From NCBI GenBank assembly GCA_021229015.1, contig CM037782.1:64914108-64978107 (forward strand): a DNA stretch of 64,000 nt, in the 5' to 3' direction. How positions within the stretch are numbered: position 1 is the first letter of the stretch; every line of letters begins with the position of its first letter. Position numbers and translations under genes: made by a program. Origin of the DNA: Solen grandis (taxonomy: Eukaryota; Mollusca; Bivalvia; Adapedonta; Solenidae). The notes below the pieces were generated by a model. It saw only the letters and a program-made list of their open reading frames with translations. It did not search any database and had not been told where the DNA came from. This document shows, piece by piece, positions 1 to 26,822 of this stretch.

Positions 1-27
1 ATGGAAATTGAATCGTTATCAACATGT

Positions 28-350
28 TTAACCCTTTCCCTCATAGAGGACACCATGAAAAGACCTATGCGAACAGCATAAAACCAGATCAGCCTGCGAG
101 TAACTCGCAGGCTGATCAGGTACAGCATAAAACCAGATCAGCCTGCGAGTAACTCGCAGGCTGATCTGTGATTTTGCGAAGTTTTGTAAATAAATTTGAA
201 GGTTTTATGCTGTTCCTGCTCCTCAGTGGTCTGGAAATGAGGATTTTGTAAATAAATTTGGTAAGGTTTAACTGTGGTTTTCTGCAGATCAGGCTTTATG
301 CGATACCTATTGAGTGCGTCAAAATGAGTATATATGAGGGAAAGGGTTAA
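28..350 (+). repeat. TTAA-flanked MITE, family 1 (copy with doubled hairpin)
   Basis: Bounded by TTAA and inverted ends CCCTTTCCCTCATA / TATGAGGGAAAGGG. The inside holds a palindrome centred on TGCGAGTAACTCGCA, present twice in this copy. A TTAA target with a CCCT-type terminus is typical of piggyBac-derived non-autonomous elements. No coding capacity. Seven more copies lie in the window. Confidence 0.85.
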
Positions 351-1205
351 TAAGCCTATCCATAGATTCAGGATAATTGAACCAATTGTATTGAAATTAT
401 CTCCCTTTTTTACAAATGAGCAACAATAACATGACTCATTGTCAACATGAAAAGTTCAATTGACATGCATTTGCTGCTTTGAAAAACACAACTTGACCAT
501 TGTTGAGTACAAAGTAATACCTAATACCATACAAGACAAGTTCCCTTGGTTACATCATGATGTGGCCAAGTATTCCATATACTTATTTTAAAAGCATCAG
601 AAAATCTTATAAATTGATTAGTTCATAGGAAAATTTGATTTATTGAATAGACACAATGCCCTCATGAAGAAATTCAATGTGTAATATATCATAAACAGTT
701 AAATCAATGCAACTGGTTGTCCACATTTGTGTGTACATACATAATTTACATCTCTTTAGTACGTCTGTATTTCGAAGAAAAAAAAAAAGAGCTATTGTCG
801 TAGCTTTGACGTTGTTGTCATCCGGAATCTTTACGTTTGCCATAACTTCTCTACTATTCAATATACACCTTTCCAGCAATGTTACACTTTTGACCTTGAC
901 CTTTGACCTTTTTTTTAAAATGTTTAACAAAAAAATTAAAATTTGGCCATAGTTTCTTTACTATTTGACATACAACTTTCATTTTTAGTATGCATATTCA
1001 TCTTTACATTAGGACTTGGCCAATTTCATAACTTTGGACAAGTTTTTAAATATATATTTCTCTGTCATTTTTCAATGATTTTTTTTAAAACTTTGTATAC
1101 TGATTTGTCATCATATGAACCTGTACAGGTAATTTTGGTCATGATCACAAGACAGATAAAAAAAGTTAAAGCATTTTTGAAAAAACTGTCTTCAAATTTT
1201 ACGGG

Positions 1206-1336
1206 CTTGCAGTTGGTTGGTGGTTCTTACCCGGATGTCTCTGTGCATTCGGGGTCTTCCTCTACCTGTAATTAGCTGGACGTCGCTATATGACTGAAAT
1301 ATTGTCAAGGCGATGGTAAACTCAAATAGTCATTTT
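1206..1336 (+). repeat. SINE 3' portion
   Basis: This matches the 3' half of the full-length SINE at 11507-11745, sharing the blocks GTGCATTCGGGGTCTTCC and GACGTCGCTATATGACTG. The tRNA-like head is missing, so this is a 5'-truncated copy. Confidence 0.75.
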
Positions 1337-1439
1337 TATAGTCAAATCAAATTTTACGGTTTTGTGTTGATAATCGAAAACTCAGTGGATTAGCCATTGT
1401 AATTTCTTGTCTTGTCTACACATTTTACATCTTTTTGTT

Positions 1440-1648
1440 GTATACATTCTATTCTATGCATATGTCAAGGTCATCCTTCAAGGTCAAAGGTCAAATTTAA
1501 AGGGTATGGCACTTCAACTTTGCATGTAAAGGCGCACAGTTTTAGTTGTGATTTTCAAGGTCAACTTTTTTAAATGTTGAACAAAAATATATAACATTGG
1601 CAAAAACAGATGAGCGTTGGCATCCACATGTGGTGCTCTTGTTTTTCT
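1440..1648 (+). repeat. Rolling-circle (Helentron-like) repeat, 3' terminus
   Basis: Ends with an imperfect hairpin GCATCCACATGTGGTGC followed by TCTTGTTT. The same hairpin-plus-TCTTGTT ending is seen at 5468, 25765, 31463 and 45271. The 5' limit is uncertain. Confidence 0.45.
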
Positions 1649-3013
1649 TTCTGTACATGACAACCAGTACCAAAGTAACATGTTACACAGAGTGTGGATC
1701 AATGATAGGACAATGTAACCAGTATAAAACCTTTTCAGCCAGTGCTACAAGTGTCTCAATACTTTGGAGGTGAAATGGAGAATATTTTGAACCCTTACTC
1801 TAAGTGGGATCTCAGTCTTTCTGTGATAGGCCACCCGGCATATCAGTCAGTGTGTAAACTAGTTTCTGATCCCAGTGCAGTGTTTACTGGTTATAACAGG
1901 ATGTATAGTCTGGATGCATTGGGGCAGGTGTTTAGGGCAGGGCATGGTGAACATGTGGGGCAACACCACCCTCACCACCTCACATATCTGCCTCTGTAAC
2001 CCCGGAAATGGATACAAGCTTTTGTATGTCTGTAAAACTGATGTAAAATTAATTAACCACAAATTAAGGAGCAAATGCCTCTGTCTGACAAGCAAATCTA
2101 ATTTTCCTTGTTAATACTTTGTTTCTCATGAATTCAAAAAGCTGCGGTATATCTGTGTCTTTGATGATTTGCTGAGTATTTATACAGTCATGATTTATTC
2201 TTTAAGTATTAGATATTTCAATCGGTGGGCAACAAAGTTTCTCTGTGGTTCTAGTAAGGTAGTGACAGTAAAGAAGGACTCTCTGACCTAGCTAGGACTG
2301 CCTCTCTGACCTACTGCTGTGATAAACTGTGAAAATGAAGACAGTAGAAGTTATTTGAATGATATGATTATGGAAATGGTTAAGCAACATAGGTTTTATA
2401 GTCATTTCTTTGGAGGGTGGATGGTGGGAACTTAGAAATTTAATTCTATTCAGAGGGACGTGCCTGTTCTGGGTTGTTATTCTGACTTTTAGATGTCTGT
2501 AGAGTAATGACCATTTGACATAGGGAAATTTGATGGTCTTTATAGTTGCTCACATTAGGTACTGTTATGTATTTAGGATAAAAATTTAGACTCAAACCTC
2601 TTTTTTGTTGATGAGAATAGATCTAGTGTGAATTTCACACGTTCAATGCCATTATAACACCACCGTTATTATGGGCAGTCTTTGAAATCATCTGCCAGAC
2701 CAGAGGTAGAGCTCTGTGAAATTGCTCTAGGGTCCATGAAAACTTGAGAAGTTGACTGGAATTCCAGGGGAATTTTGATCAAACCTTCTAAAATTAGGAT
2801 GATATATTTGAATCATCTAGTAAACTGTAATAGGCAGGTTGATAGGATCCAAGTTTTATTATGTAGTACATGTGGAACGATTCAAGTGAAGACTGCTTGA
2901 GCCAATTAATTATCTCAAAGAATTTATCTCGGAGAGTGTAGTGGAATATGAACAGTCTGAAAGCAACTCATTTGATGATCAGGCTCTACAGATCACTACA
3001 AATGAGCGACTTG

Positions 3014-3150
3014 CCACCCTGTACCTCATGAATATTCATGTTTTAATTTATCACTTTATGAATATTACTTAATTGAACTTGGTATATAAAACAATGGATT
3101 TGTCTTTGTTGTGCAAACTAAAGTATTGTATGAGAGAAGTGAGGAGACCA
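3014..3150 (+). repeat. MITE family 2, degenerate fragment
   Basis: Similar to the family 2 element at 45414-45635: ACCTCATGAATATTCATG at the 5' side, then the ATGAATATT block and the AATGGATTT block. The 3' end is lost. The rest of the stretch to 3816 shows no gene. Confidence 0.6.
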
Positions 3151-3816
3151 TCAAGGCATTAAAAAAAGTCTATAATTATGAAGTAAAGGGCTATTAGTGA
3201 TAAGAAACAGTAATATCAGATCAAACGGAAATTATATTCAGTCAGACCAGGACTTTATTGGTAATCATTAGTGTGAGATGATGCTGGAAGGATGATGGTG
3301 GTTAGCTGAATCAGGCACACATTGCAGTAGTGCCTGGTGGAGAAAAGGGGTAACATTAGACAATCTTAATGCAAACAGGAGTTCAGTTTAATGAGTGAAT
3401 TGTATTCACAGAGCCATCCGTAACCAGTATAAATCATTCAACCTGCAAGTAAATATATAATTCACAGACTCAAAGGGTTATATGATTAATGACTCAGCAC
3501 CTGATAATCAGGGAGAAACACTCTAAAATCGGCCACTCAGTCTAAATATTTCTTGAAGTCTGGTCAGGGTTTTTTTTAGTTGTGTAGGGTGGTCTACAGT
3601 GATGTGTCCATGTTGTTAGGTTAGTCAGTGTGTGGTGTAGGCTATACACTCCCATCAGGTCTGGGGGTGAGATTGAGTTTAAAGATTGTTTGTAATTATA
3701 TTCCCATATTGTGGTTCTTTTATGTGGGCACATTTGTCAAAGATATTATTACAAGCATTATACAAATTTTAATGAAATGTAAGGTATATAAACATTTTTT
3801 GTTTCTTAATAGTAGC

Positions 3817-4033
3817 TTAACCCTTTTCCTCATAGAGGAAACCATGAAAAGACCTATGCAAACAACATAAAACCAGAGTAACTCGCAGGCTGATCAGGTT
3901 TTATGCTGTTCGCTGCTCCTCAGTGGTCTGGAAATGAGGACTTTATAATTAAATTTGGTAAGGTTTAACTGTGGTTTTTTATGTGGTACCTACTGAGTGC
4001 GTCAAAATGAGTCTATATGAGGGAAAGGGTTAA
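3817..4033 (+). repeat. TTAA-flanked MITE, family 1
   Basis: Begins TTAACCCTTTTCCTCATA and ends TATGAGGGAAAGGGTTAA. The central hairpin is shortened compared with other copies. Confidence 0.8.
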
Positions 4034-4174
4034 TATCATTGTAAAATTGAACTAATAGCCACTGTGAGTGTGGCTGTGCAATATTTTCACCAATAGGGAT
4101 GCAAGCCAGTGTATGTTGTAACTTAAATGCCCTCTGCACTGACAACTATTCATATTTTGAGTATACAGTCCTTT

Positions 4175-5468
4175 TTAGCTCATCTGAGCACAACGTGCTC
4201 AAGGTGAGCTTTTCTGATCGCTTTTTGTCCGGCGTCCATGCGTGCGTGCGTCCGGCGTCAACAATTGCTTCAAACAACATCTCCTAAACAGCTTGGCCAA
4301 TTTGAAAAATATTTTGCAGGAATGTTCCTTGGATGAAGCTCTACTAAAGTTGTATAAATGGTTCTGGTCCATTGCATAATTAGGTCACAGGAGCTAAAAA
4401 TAGATTTTAAAAATGTAAACTTTGAAAATCTTTTTCTGCAAAACTGCAAGGCCTAGAGCTTAGATATTTGGTATGTAGCATCATCTTATGGGCCATTACC
4501 AAGATTGTACAAATCATAGCCCTACGGTGATAAATGCCCCCGCACCAGGGGTCACTTGTTTTACATAGAGTTATATAGGAAAATCTTTAAAAAATCTTCT
4601 TCTATGAATCATGAAAACTAGAGCTTAGATCTTGGTATGTAGCATCATCTAATGGTTCATTACCAAGATTGTTCAAATCATAGCCCAACGGTGATAAATG
4701 CCCTCGCACCAGGGGTCACTTGTTTTACATAGATTTATATAGGAAAAACTTTAAAAATCTTCTTCTATGATTCCATTAGGCCTAGAGATTAGATATTTGG
4801 TATGTAGCATCATCTTATGGTCCATTTCCAAGATTGTTCAAATCATAGCCCTATGGTGATAAATGCCCTCGCACCAGGGGTCACTTGTTTTACATAGATT
4901 TATATAGGAAAAACTTTAAAAATCTTCTTCTATGAATCCATAAGGCCTAGAGCTTAGATATTTCATATGTAGCATCATCTAATGGTTCATTACCAAGATT
5001 GTTCAAATCATAGCCAAACGGTGATAAATGCCCCCGCAATAGGGGTCACTTGTTTTACATAGAGTTATATAGGAAAATCTTTAAAAATTTCTCTATGAAT
5101 CCATAAGGCCTAGAGATTAGATATTTGGTATGTAGCATCATCTAATGGTTCATTACCAAGATTGTTCAAATCATGACCCTATGGTGATAAATGCCCCCCC
5201 GGGGTCACTTTTTTACATAGATTATATAGGAAAGTCTTTAAAAAAAATCTTCTCTATGAATCCATAAGGCCTATAGCTTAGATTTTTGGAATTTTAAATC
5301 TCTGAAACCATAAGGCCCAGTGCTTATATATTTGTAGTGTAGTATTGTCAGGACTAAAATGTTTAAGATTGAGTTATATCAGAATTCTTGTCTGTTTAAA
5401 AACCTTGTAATCAGTTGTAGCAATGGTACTCAGGTGAGCGTTTCAGGGCCATCATGGCCCTCTTGTTT
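4175..5468 (+). repeat. Rolling-circle (Helentron-like) repeat with about 165-bp tandem array
   Basis: The 5' end is TTTTAGCTCATC followed by a palindrome GAGCACAACGTGCTC and a TCCGGCGTC-rich stretch. The middle is at least five diverged tandem units of roughly 165 bp, each carrying GGCCTAGAGCTTAGATATTT. The 3' end is the hairpin GGGCCATCATGGCCC then TCTTGTTT. There are no TSDs and no terminal inverted repeats. These traits fit Helentron-associated interspersed elements; the class assignment is an inference. Confidence 0.65.
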
Positions 5469-5469
5469 G

Positions 5470-7780
5470 TATCACATTTTTATCATGAAACCTATTTGCT
5501 TGCATATTTTGTAATGTTGGCCAGTTAAGTGTCATGATCATGATTTTTGTTTTGTTTTATATGATGCATGTTCAGCAGGATTCTGATCAAAAAGCCATGT
5601 TCTAGATCTTGATTTGAAATCTGTTCTAAATTTTCACTAGGTGTCATCTGAGAATTAGGTTTCAAAGTTATCAGTACACGTTGTATGCTCGGTTAAAATG
5701 TAGGACACTTTGCTGTTGTAAGGCTTACTGTTTAGGGGTAGGGGAAAAAAGAACAAGATATTTGCTGATGACAAATATTAGTTGACGCTCTCAATTAGGT
5801 CATTTGAAATTGAACTTAAAGTTCTTCTTTTTAACATCACATTTTTTTTTTTTCCGATGATTTAATCATCAAAGTATCCCTAAATTGAGCTCTGAATTTT
5901 GACTGAGACACTTGTCCCATTAAGTCCAAGTGAGATACGTGTCTGTTAATGTTACAATTGATGGGGTCACATGAGATAGAATTCCCAGTAGGTGAGTAAG
6001 ATAAAAACTGTAGATGGGGCCTGGACAAGGTCCCGCCAGATTGTGGTATGTATATATATATACCAGTAGCACATTTCATTCAGTGTTATATTCTGTAGTG
6101 GCCCTGACATAGAGGACTTGACAATGGCAGCATTGTTTCAGGTTGGCTTGTTTTTAAATTCAGTTCTTTTACCAATCATTTATGTTGTTTATTGGATCAT
6201 TGTAATGCCAGATCATACTAAAAGAAGTTTTCATTTTGATTAGGTTTTATGAGTTAACTCAGATTCTATACAGTCTGCACAGCAATTCACAAGTTGTCAA
6301 GTTATATTGGTTTGAAAAGACACTGAAGATTTATTTTGGCATGCAGAGATGTTAATTTTGTAGTTGAACTTCTCTCCTGGATGCATGTGCTTAGTTTGTT
6401 GCACTGGTTCATCCAAAAAATGAGGGTTTTCTCTTCTATCAATCAACCAGTCATATTTAGCCATGAGATCTCTTGTCAGCAAGCTGCACATTGAACTTCA
6501 AAAAATGGTAGAAACGTGTGTTTACAAACAAATGCTTTTGTTAAGTAAAGCTTCAACTGCTTGTTTACATTAATGCTAGAAACGTTGCATTTGCACTGCT
6601 TTAATTGGTATTTTAAAAGCCAGCTTCTCATTTTATAATTTCTGGTTATTTTTCTAGCTCATCATCCAAGAGTTATTGGGTGTCAGATGAGTGTCTTGGA
6701 AATGCTATAATTAAAGAACATACTTGACATACAATGTTTATTGACATCTTTTTGATATCATTTTCATCAATAATCTGTGGGACTAAGTACTTGTGTCTGT
6801 AATTGAGAAATAATGCTAATGGTGTCAGTGGTGTAGATTTCCTACTCTTCTATTTGGAGACAAAATCACTGCTGATAGGAGCACTGACAGGAGTTCCAGA
6901 TATCGGTCTGCTAACACAGCATCAGTCAACACCAGCTGAAGCTGTGTGTTTCTGTATAGAATCTGTACAAATTAGGGAACATTGACTTCAGCTGGTTCTG
7001 GATGCTTGAAGAGTTACAGTGGTTAGTTTGTGGTTGACTTCTTGGTTGTTATGGCAACACCCTTTCCATCTGAGGAGATGGGGGTGACAGGATCTTGTGT
7101 ACATGTAACAGAGAGTGCTGAGGCCCTGGACCAATTGTCACTGGTGAAGCACGTAGGTAAACCTGATGTTGTGTAGTAATATGGTAGTGCTTCAATAGCG
7201 ATGTGATGACCAGATGTAATCTCTTGCTGACTGTAGCAGCCTCGTTAAATTTGAACTTTACATTTCAGAAATTGGTCCCATTATAGAGGACGTTGGTAAA
7301 TAATTTTTGAAATGAGGATTTGGTTGACATAAATTGGAGGAAATGTATGGAAAAGCATTAGGCATATTTACAAAATTATTTTGGTTTTTAAAAACAGCTT
7401 TTTGTAGAATGTATTTATATATGAACTATCTTATGAACTAAGATATTTAAACCTAACCCAAGGAATTCTTTGGTGGAACTGCAAAGATATATAGAAAACT
7501 GATTTTTCCATCAGATTGCATACATATATTGAAAAAGTTTAGGGTAGTGTCATATTATATATGAAATCCTAACCCATGTGTAATGAAATATGTGTGATAG
7601 TAAAAATCATAACTATTTAACTATCTCTGTACACCAATGGCACGTTCAGTGAACCTATAAGTAGCTAACATGAGCAGTTTAACCCGTTTAATCACAGTGT
7701 TAACGCAGTGTATAGAATGTAAGCATGTGTTGCCAACTGGCTACCGTTAGTTAATGGTCGCCTTTACTAAACACATGGCT
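5470..7780. other. Non-coding stretch, probable PAPS synthase 5' intron
   Basis: No convincing exon, RNA gene or recognised repeat. A short (TA)n run is at 6051-6062. The frames open here lack any recognisable protein pattern. Confidence 0.45.
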
Positions 7781-7952
7781 GTATGATGAAATCCATCTTC
7801 TGACTCCTGTATGATGAAATCCATCTTCTGACTCCTGTATGATGAAACCTATCTTCCAATACCTGTATGATGAAACCCATCTTCCAATACCTGTATGATG
7901 AAATCCATCTTCCGACATCTGTGTGATAAAATAGACTTCTGTCTACTTGCAG
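7781..7952 (+). repeat. 28-bp minisatellite running into a splice acceptor
   Basis: Five units of exactly 28 bp start at 7781, 7809, 7837, 7865 and 7893, each built on GTATGATGAAATCCATCTTC. A sixth, degenerate unit starts at 7921 and contains the pyrimidine-rich tract and the CAG acceptor (7950-7952) of the first visible PAPS synthase exon. Confidence 0.9.
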
Positions 7953-21809
<13,857 letters not shown>

Positions 21810-21955
21810 ATGAGGGGGCGTGGCTTGATGACCTGCTGATGTACACCCCTGCACTGTAGCTCCGCCCCACTGTCACATCGGACGTGAAATGTTCTATAAA
21901 TCAGGCACATGAAAATTCATGCCTGAAGAATAATGTTAAAATATTCCCTAATGTG

Positions 21956-21961
21956 AATAAA
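21956..21961 (+). promoter_or_regulatory. Candidate poly(A) signal of PAPS synthase
   Basis: First AATAAA after the stop codon at 21807-21809, about 147 nt downstream. Others occur near 23051 and 23480, so a longer 3' UTR is possible. Confidence 0.55.
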
Positions 21962-24191
21962 AATTAGATCAAACTCCATTTGAAAATATGTGGTGAAACT
22001 CTTTTTGCTAAGATTTATTTTTCTTAATATCAAATGATAATGACATTTGTTTGATTATGCAGCTTATTATTGAATTATAATTAACAAAAGCATAAGAAAA
22101 GTTGAAAAGAATTTTTATAGCAGAGATAAACTGGTATATTTAGCAGTATTTGGATATTTGATCTCCCATCATTGCTAGGAATGTTTCATGTTAGATTTGA
22201 CAGTGCAGTTGTACTGATACATGTATTCTGTGTATATATGGGACAGACAAGGTTTTTCTTTTTATCTTCTTTTCTACATCTCATGTCAAACTGTTAGATA
22301 TTCATGTATTTCTGAGTTTTTATTTTTATGAACAAGGTTGACAAAATGTTGGTTTACTGTTAAATATATTTATTGAAAAGATAAGTCTGAGGTGAAATTA
22401 TGTTAGTGAAACAAAGGAGGTGAAATTTAAAGTAAACAAATCTTTAATATATATTTTACTAGTATAACATTTTTTAAGTATTGGAGGATGTCTTTTTTAT
22501 TTATTTATTATTACATTTTTTATTGAATTATGGAAACAGAAGAAAGACAGTCCTGATGCAAAGGTTGTACAAGTTATCTCCCCTTAACACAACCCAAGAC
22601 TTGATCTCATGTCTCCAAGTACTCCCCCTATCTCCACCACAGATTTGGTTGACCCATTTTCTTGGGAGATTATGTTCCCAACAAGCTGTACTGGAGATTG
22701 CTCTGTAGTGGTTAGCATGTTTTCCACTATTTAAACCTAGTTGTTTGTCCGAATTGCAACGTTTTAAGTCAGTGGTTTTGTTTTGAGATTATTTTCTTAA
22801 AATGAGACGGGGGGTCAATTGATTCTTTACGAATTCCAGAGGAAACAGGATTATCTTTTTTTCCCATTTTGCCAGCAATAGCTTAAAGGAGCAAATTAAG
22901 GCAATTGTTTGCGAAGTAATCATTCTGTTTATTTGATTATTTCTCTAAGACACATGCAGCTAGGTCCACCAGTTAAGGATCTGTTACTAATTGTTGACCC
23001 CTTCTGTGTGATTTTAAACTGTTTTTAATGAATTCATTTGAAAATAGTATTTTAATAAAGAACTAACCATTTTCAAGGAATAAAGAAGTCCAACACATTC
23101 ACTGCACGATACATGTAGTATGTATATGTCATTGTACATGTATTTTCAGAGTGCAAATTTTCTTTCTTTTTTTTGTTAGCAGTATAGAGCCTTTGTATAC
23201 AAATGAATTCATGAATGGTATTTCATTGTGTGAAGTTTTAACACTGAAGAAAGGACAAAATACATGTCACCACTTTGATATATTTATACATGAAATAATC
23301 AATTTTGTATTCAATTATACATGACATGATAAATGTGACATTGCTATACAATAAGGGTGTTTCTACTCTGATGTGTGTAGGGAACAGTATTAAATGGAGC
23401 AAGGTTACATAGGGTGGGGTGGGGGATGACGGGTTTAAGGGGAGGCGAGGGGCCCTGTGTAGGGTGAAGTTGGTGGACCAATAAAGACTATCAGTAATAT
23501 GAGAGTCAGGATGCAGGGGCATCATGTTTATTTTTTACCAGTATTGTGATTCTATGTCCTATGAAAGTCATTTATGCCAAAGGATTATTTTAAATGTTAC
23601 TTTGTTTTGGTTTTTGAATTATGTAATGAAATTGATGAAATTAAGCCATCATATGGAAAACCGGCATAAATTATTTATGGAAGCCAGACATTGTGATATA
23701 GTATTATATTTTTTATAGTATATGCCTGTTGGTCAGTTATTTGGATTGAGGATACTAATCAGAGCTACTTTTACCAGTAGACTTTTTTAAAACAAAGATT
23801 TTACACAGTTTGTAATGAAGGGTTATACAACAGAAGGTATTTTTGATTTAAGGTAACATTTTATGGTGAACCCATCATATTGTACTCAAGAACTGTGGGA
23901 CCTAAGGGATGATTATATATCTTATTATTGTATGCACATATTTACAGTGCTCTGAGGGTCATTAAACAAAAACATGGAACAACTGTCTTGGTTTTATCTT
24001 TTGCTTTCATTTACTGTGTTGACCGCTGTTCGATCTCCTCCTATTTCTATATGCAGGTATAATAATTTCCCCAGCCCTTGAGTTTGTTAACTAGAAGGTC
24101 ATAGGTTCAATCCTAGTCCATGGCATGCTTAAGTCTTCATAAATAGTCCTATTATATCTCCCTTTATTGGTGCTCAACATACAGGGGTCAT
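21962..24191. other. Intergenic or 3' UTR sequence
   Basis: AT-rich, with no supported gene. A SINE-like remnant near 24085-24180 has GGTTCAATCCTAGTCC and a CTCCCTTTATTGGTGCTCA block. Confidence 0.45.
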
Positions 24192-24432
24192 TTAACCCTT
24201 TCCCTCATAGAGGACACCATGAAAAGACCTGTGCGAACAGCATAAAACCAGATCAGCCTGCGAGTAACTCGCAGGCTGATCAGGTTTTATGCTGTTCGCT
24301 GCTCATCAGTGGTCTGGAAATGAGGATTTTGTAATTAAATTTGGTAAGGTTTAACTGTGGTTTTCTTCAGATCAGGCTTATGTGATACCTATTGAGGGCG
24401 TCAAAATGAGTCTGTATGAGGGAAAGGGTTAA
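24192..24432 (+). repeat. TTAA-flanked MITE, family 1
   Basis: Complete copy: TTAACCCTTTCCCTCATA left, TATGAGGGAAAGGGTTAA right, with the TGCGAGTAACTCGCA hairpin intact. Confidence 0.9.
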
Positions 24433-25614
24433 GGACTGCTTGGTTCAGTGTCAGAATAACGTGTCTGGGTGTGGAATCACAGAGAAGAAGTACTGTCTTG
24501 TGTAGATTGTCAAATAACTTAAATACCAGTATTGTCAATTGGAAGTTTAACCTAAACAAACAAACCATATTACCTTCCAGAAACCTTACATACGAAGAGA
24601 GAAATACTTGGGTTCTAGGTCTAGTACCAGAATACTTCAAAATGAAGTTACCTGTAAAAGATAAGAATATGGAAAAATCTGCTCTCAGAGATGAAATTCC
24701 GTTATCTGTGGTATCCACTTGGTTTGGAATTAAACCCAACAAGTATTTGCCGGTTGACCATTTCCTAAAAATGCAACAGAAAAATAATGACACTACTTTG
24801 GTCACATATTTTTAATCTCTGATAGGGGTTAGTGTCTCACACCAAGACCAAGAGGTCATGGGTTCAAAAGCTGTGGTGGATCTCTTGGATGAGAGGAGTT
24901 CAACAACTACTCGGCCTAGAGTTGGGGTAAGATCATATCGTCTGTCAGCGTGATGCCACATGCATCTGACCCCTTTTAAGTACGTTAATGTTGCAAGTTG
25001 TGAAACATAAATAAGTTTATTTTCGTATTGAGTGTTTTTTAATTATCTACTATATTTACAGTGTTGAGATTCAACATAATTTTCACAACAGTTGTTTTCT
25101 ACTGATTGAGTTATGATAAAGCGACATGGTCTTTCAGGTGAACCAGTCTATACGCTGACTATACACAGTTAACCACTCACAGCAATCTGTTAATTTTTCA
25201 TTCCCCCCTCCCCATTTGCGCCATTCATTTTTTCAGCCGGATGAAACCATTGATCTAACACGAGTCGAAAGCTTCCTCAAGCGACAACCCTGAGTGACCA
25301 GATGTCAATTCTGGTCGAATTGTCTTGAAATTTTCACAAAGGATGCAAGTTAAGATGAAGATGTGCACCTATGCATTAGGTTTCCCAAATTTGAAAAAGG
25401 TCGAGACTTTATGACAGTACAAAATTTTAAACTTTGGTCCTAAAATTACATTTTAATGTTAAAAGGACCCTGATGATTTGAAAGCATGCAAATTGGACAG
25501 CATATCGTTCCAGACGATTACTTTATAATTTTTATAAATTTGACCTCATTGAAAAGACAAAAAGCATTCCTTTTAAAGATTTTTCGTTCACTAATGAATT
25601 TTGAGTAAATCTTC
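24433..25614. other. Unassigned sequence up to the first gap
   Basis: An open frame at 24471-24815 has no recognisable family and is not called a gene. A tRNA-like SINE fragment is at about 24828-24970 (GACCAAGAGGTCATGGGTTC). The rest up to the gap shows nothing I can name. Confidence 0.4.
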
Positions 25615-25714
25615 NNNNNNNNNNNNNNNNNNNNNNNNNNNNNNNNNNNNNNNNNNNNNNNNNNNNNNNNNNNNNNNNNNNNNNNNNNNNNNNNNNNNNN
25701 NNNNNNNNNNNNNN
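25615..25714. other. Assembly gap, 100 N
   Basis: Exactly 100 N, the usual placeholder for a gap of unknown size. It lies between the PAPS synthase gene and the kinase fragment and abuts a dispersed repeat end. Confidence 0.99.
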
Positions 25715-25768
25715 CTACAACAAACCAAATTCAGGTGAGCAATTTAGGGCCATCTTGGCCCTCTTGTT
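25715..25768 (+). repeat. Rolling-circle-like repeat, 3' terminus cut by the gap
   Basis: CAGGTGAGCAATTTAGGGCC, hairpin GGGCCATCTTGGCCC, then TCTTGTTC. Same end as the element at 44457-45271; the body falls in the gap. Confidence 0.6.
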
Positions 25769-26822
25769 CTTTATTTGTGTAGTATGTCGATTTTTTTGCC
25801 AGTTAGAAGCAGAAAAGCAACTTAGTATGTGTAACATATTGATCGAAGAGGCATTTTCTTTCATAAACACAAATAAAAAAAGGAAGAAACACTTAATATA
25901 AAGAAAATTCCATTTATTGGGAAAAATACTACTAATTTTTAATTGGGAATGGATCATTATTAGGACCTTGCAAATAGGCAGAAAAAACCCTCATATACAT
26001 TGATATGGTAATCATTTATTGTGATACACATGTATGGATTCATGGTGATTTGTTGAAAACGTCAAAATAATGATTATTCGGATTAAAAATCCGATGGAAA
26101 TTTCAGTTTGTGAGCGTGTATGTCTGCGTTTTCATTACCGGTGCATATTGTGGAAATCGTTATGCTGTGAAAACCACCTATTAGGTGTACGTATATACTA
26201 TTTGCAAGTTATGAAAAGTAATGAAAAAATGTCAAGATCTACTTTGATGCTTCTTATGAACATAATCATTCTACCATGTCAAACAATGATACATATTTTT
26301 ACCGTCAATCTGCTGCTTGAGGTAGCGTCACATGCCAGTGACGAACGCGATGATATGGAGTGTACTTAAGATCTGACACCTGGGTTTATCTGCTGGCACT
26401 TGCATATTATGCAACCTGTCAGACATCGATTAGCAATAATCAACATTTCCGGTGGGACACATGTTGCCCAACCCAATCTCGAAAAAAGATGTGAAAAACT
26501 TGCCTGAGCTATCACTCCAGGTGATAATAAGGACGATAATTAATTCACAAAAAGTTATGAAATTTGACTTCGAATTAAAAATTGAAAAATGTACATGAAT
26601 TGTGACCGGGACTGGGATTTTTACTTCTAAATAGCTAAAAATTTTGAAATAGCAAAATTCAGATTAAACATTTTAATTTTAGTTTAAATAAGAAGGGAAG
26701 AAATCAGGACCGAAAATAATCTTCAAAATGGCGAGGAATTCGGTTTAATGATGTTCGGTTTGGCGAGGTTCTACTGTGTTTTGTTTTTTCTTTTCTTTAC
26801 ATTTTCATGCTCTGTCTTCCAG
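25769..26822. other. Unassigned sequence before the kinase exon
   Basis: No N-lobe kinase exon could be found. The frame at 26070-26369 has no recognisable family. Confidence 0.4.

Larger units (their letters stand above)
351..3013. other. Non-coding stretch upstream of the PAPS synthase exons
   Basis: AT-rich sequence with only short meaningless frames. It holds a SINE 3' part (1206-1336) and a rolling-circle-like 3' terminus (ending 1648), annotated separately. Runs of TGACCTTGACC and CAAGGTCAAAGGTCA at 890-910 and 1470-1495 belong to that repeat. The missing first PAPS synthase exon was not recognised here; it may lie here unseen or upstream of the window. Confidence 0.5.

Noticed and set aside
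24401..24815. Overlapping open frames on both strands, up to 134 codons
   Set aside because: No recognisable domain, and the minus frame runs into a MITE. Kept as unassigned sequence.
26070..26369. 99-codon frame before the kinase exon, considered as an upstream MKK7 exon
   Set aside because: No glycine loop, VAIK or other kinase N-lobe motif.
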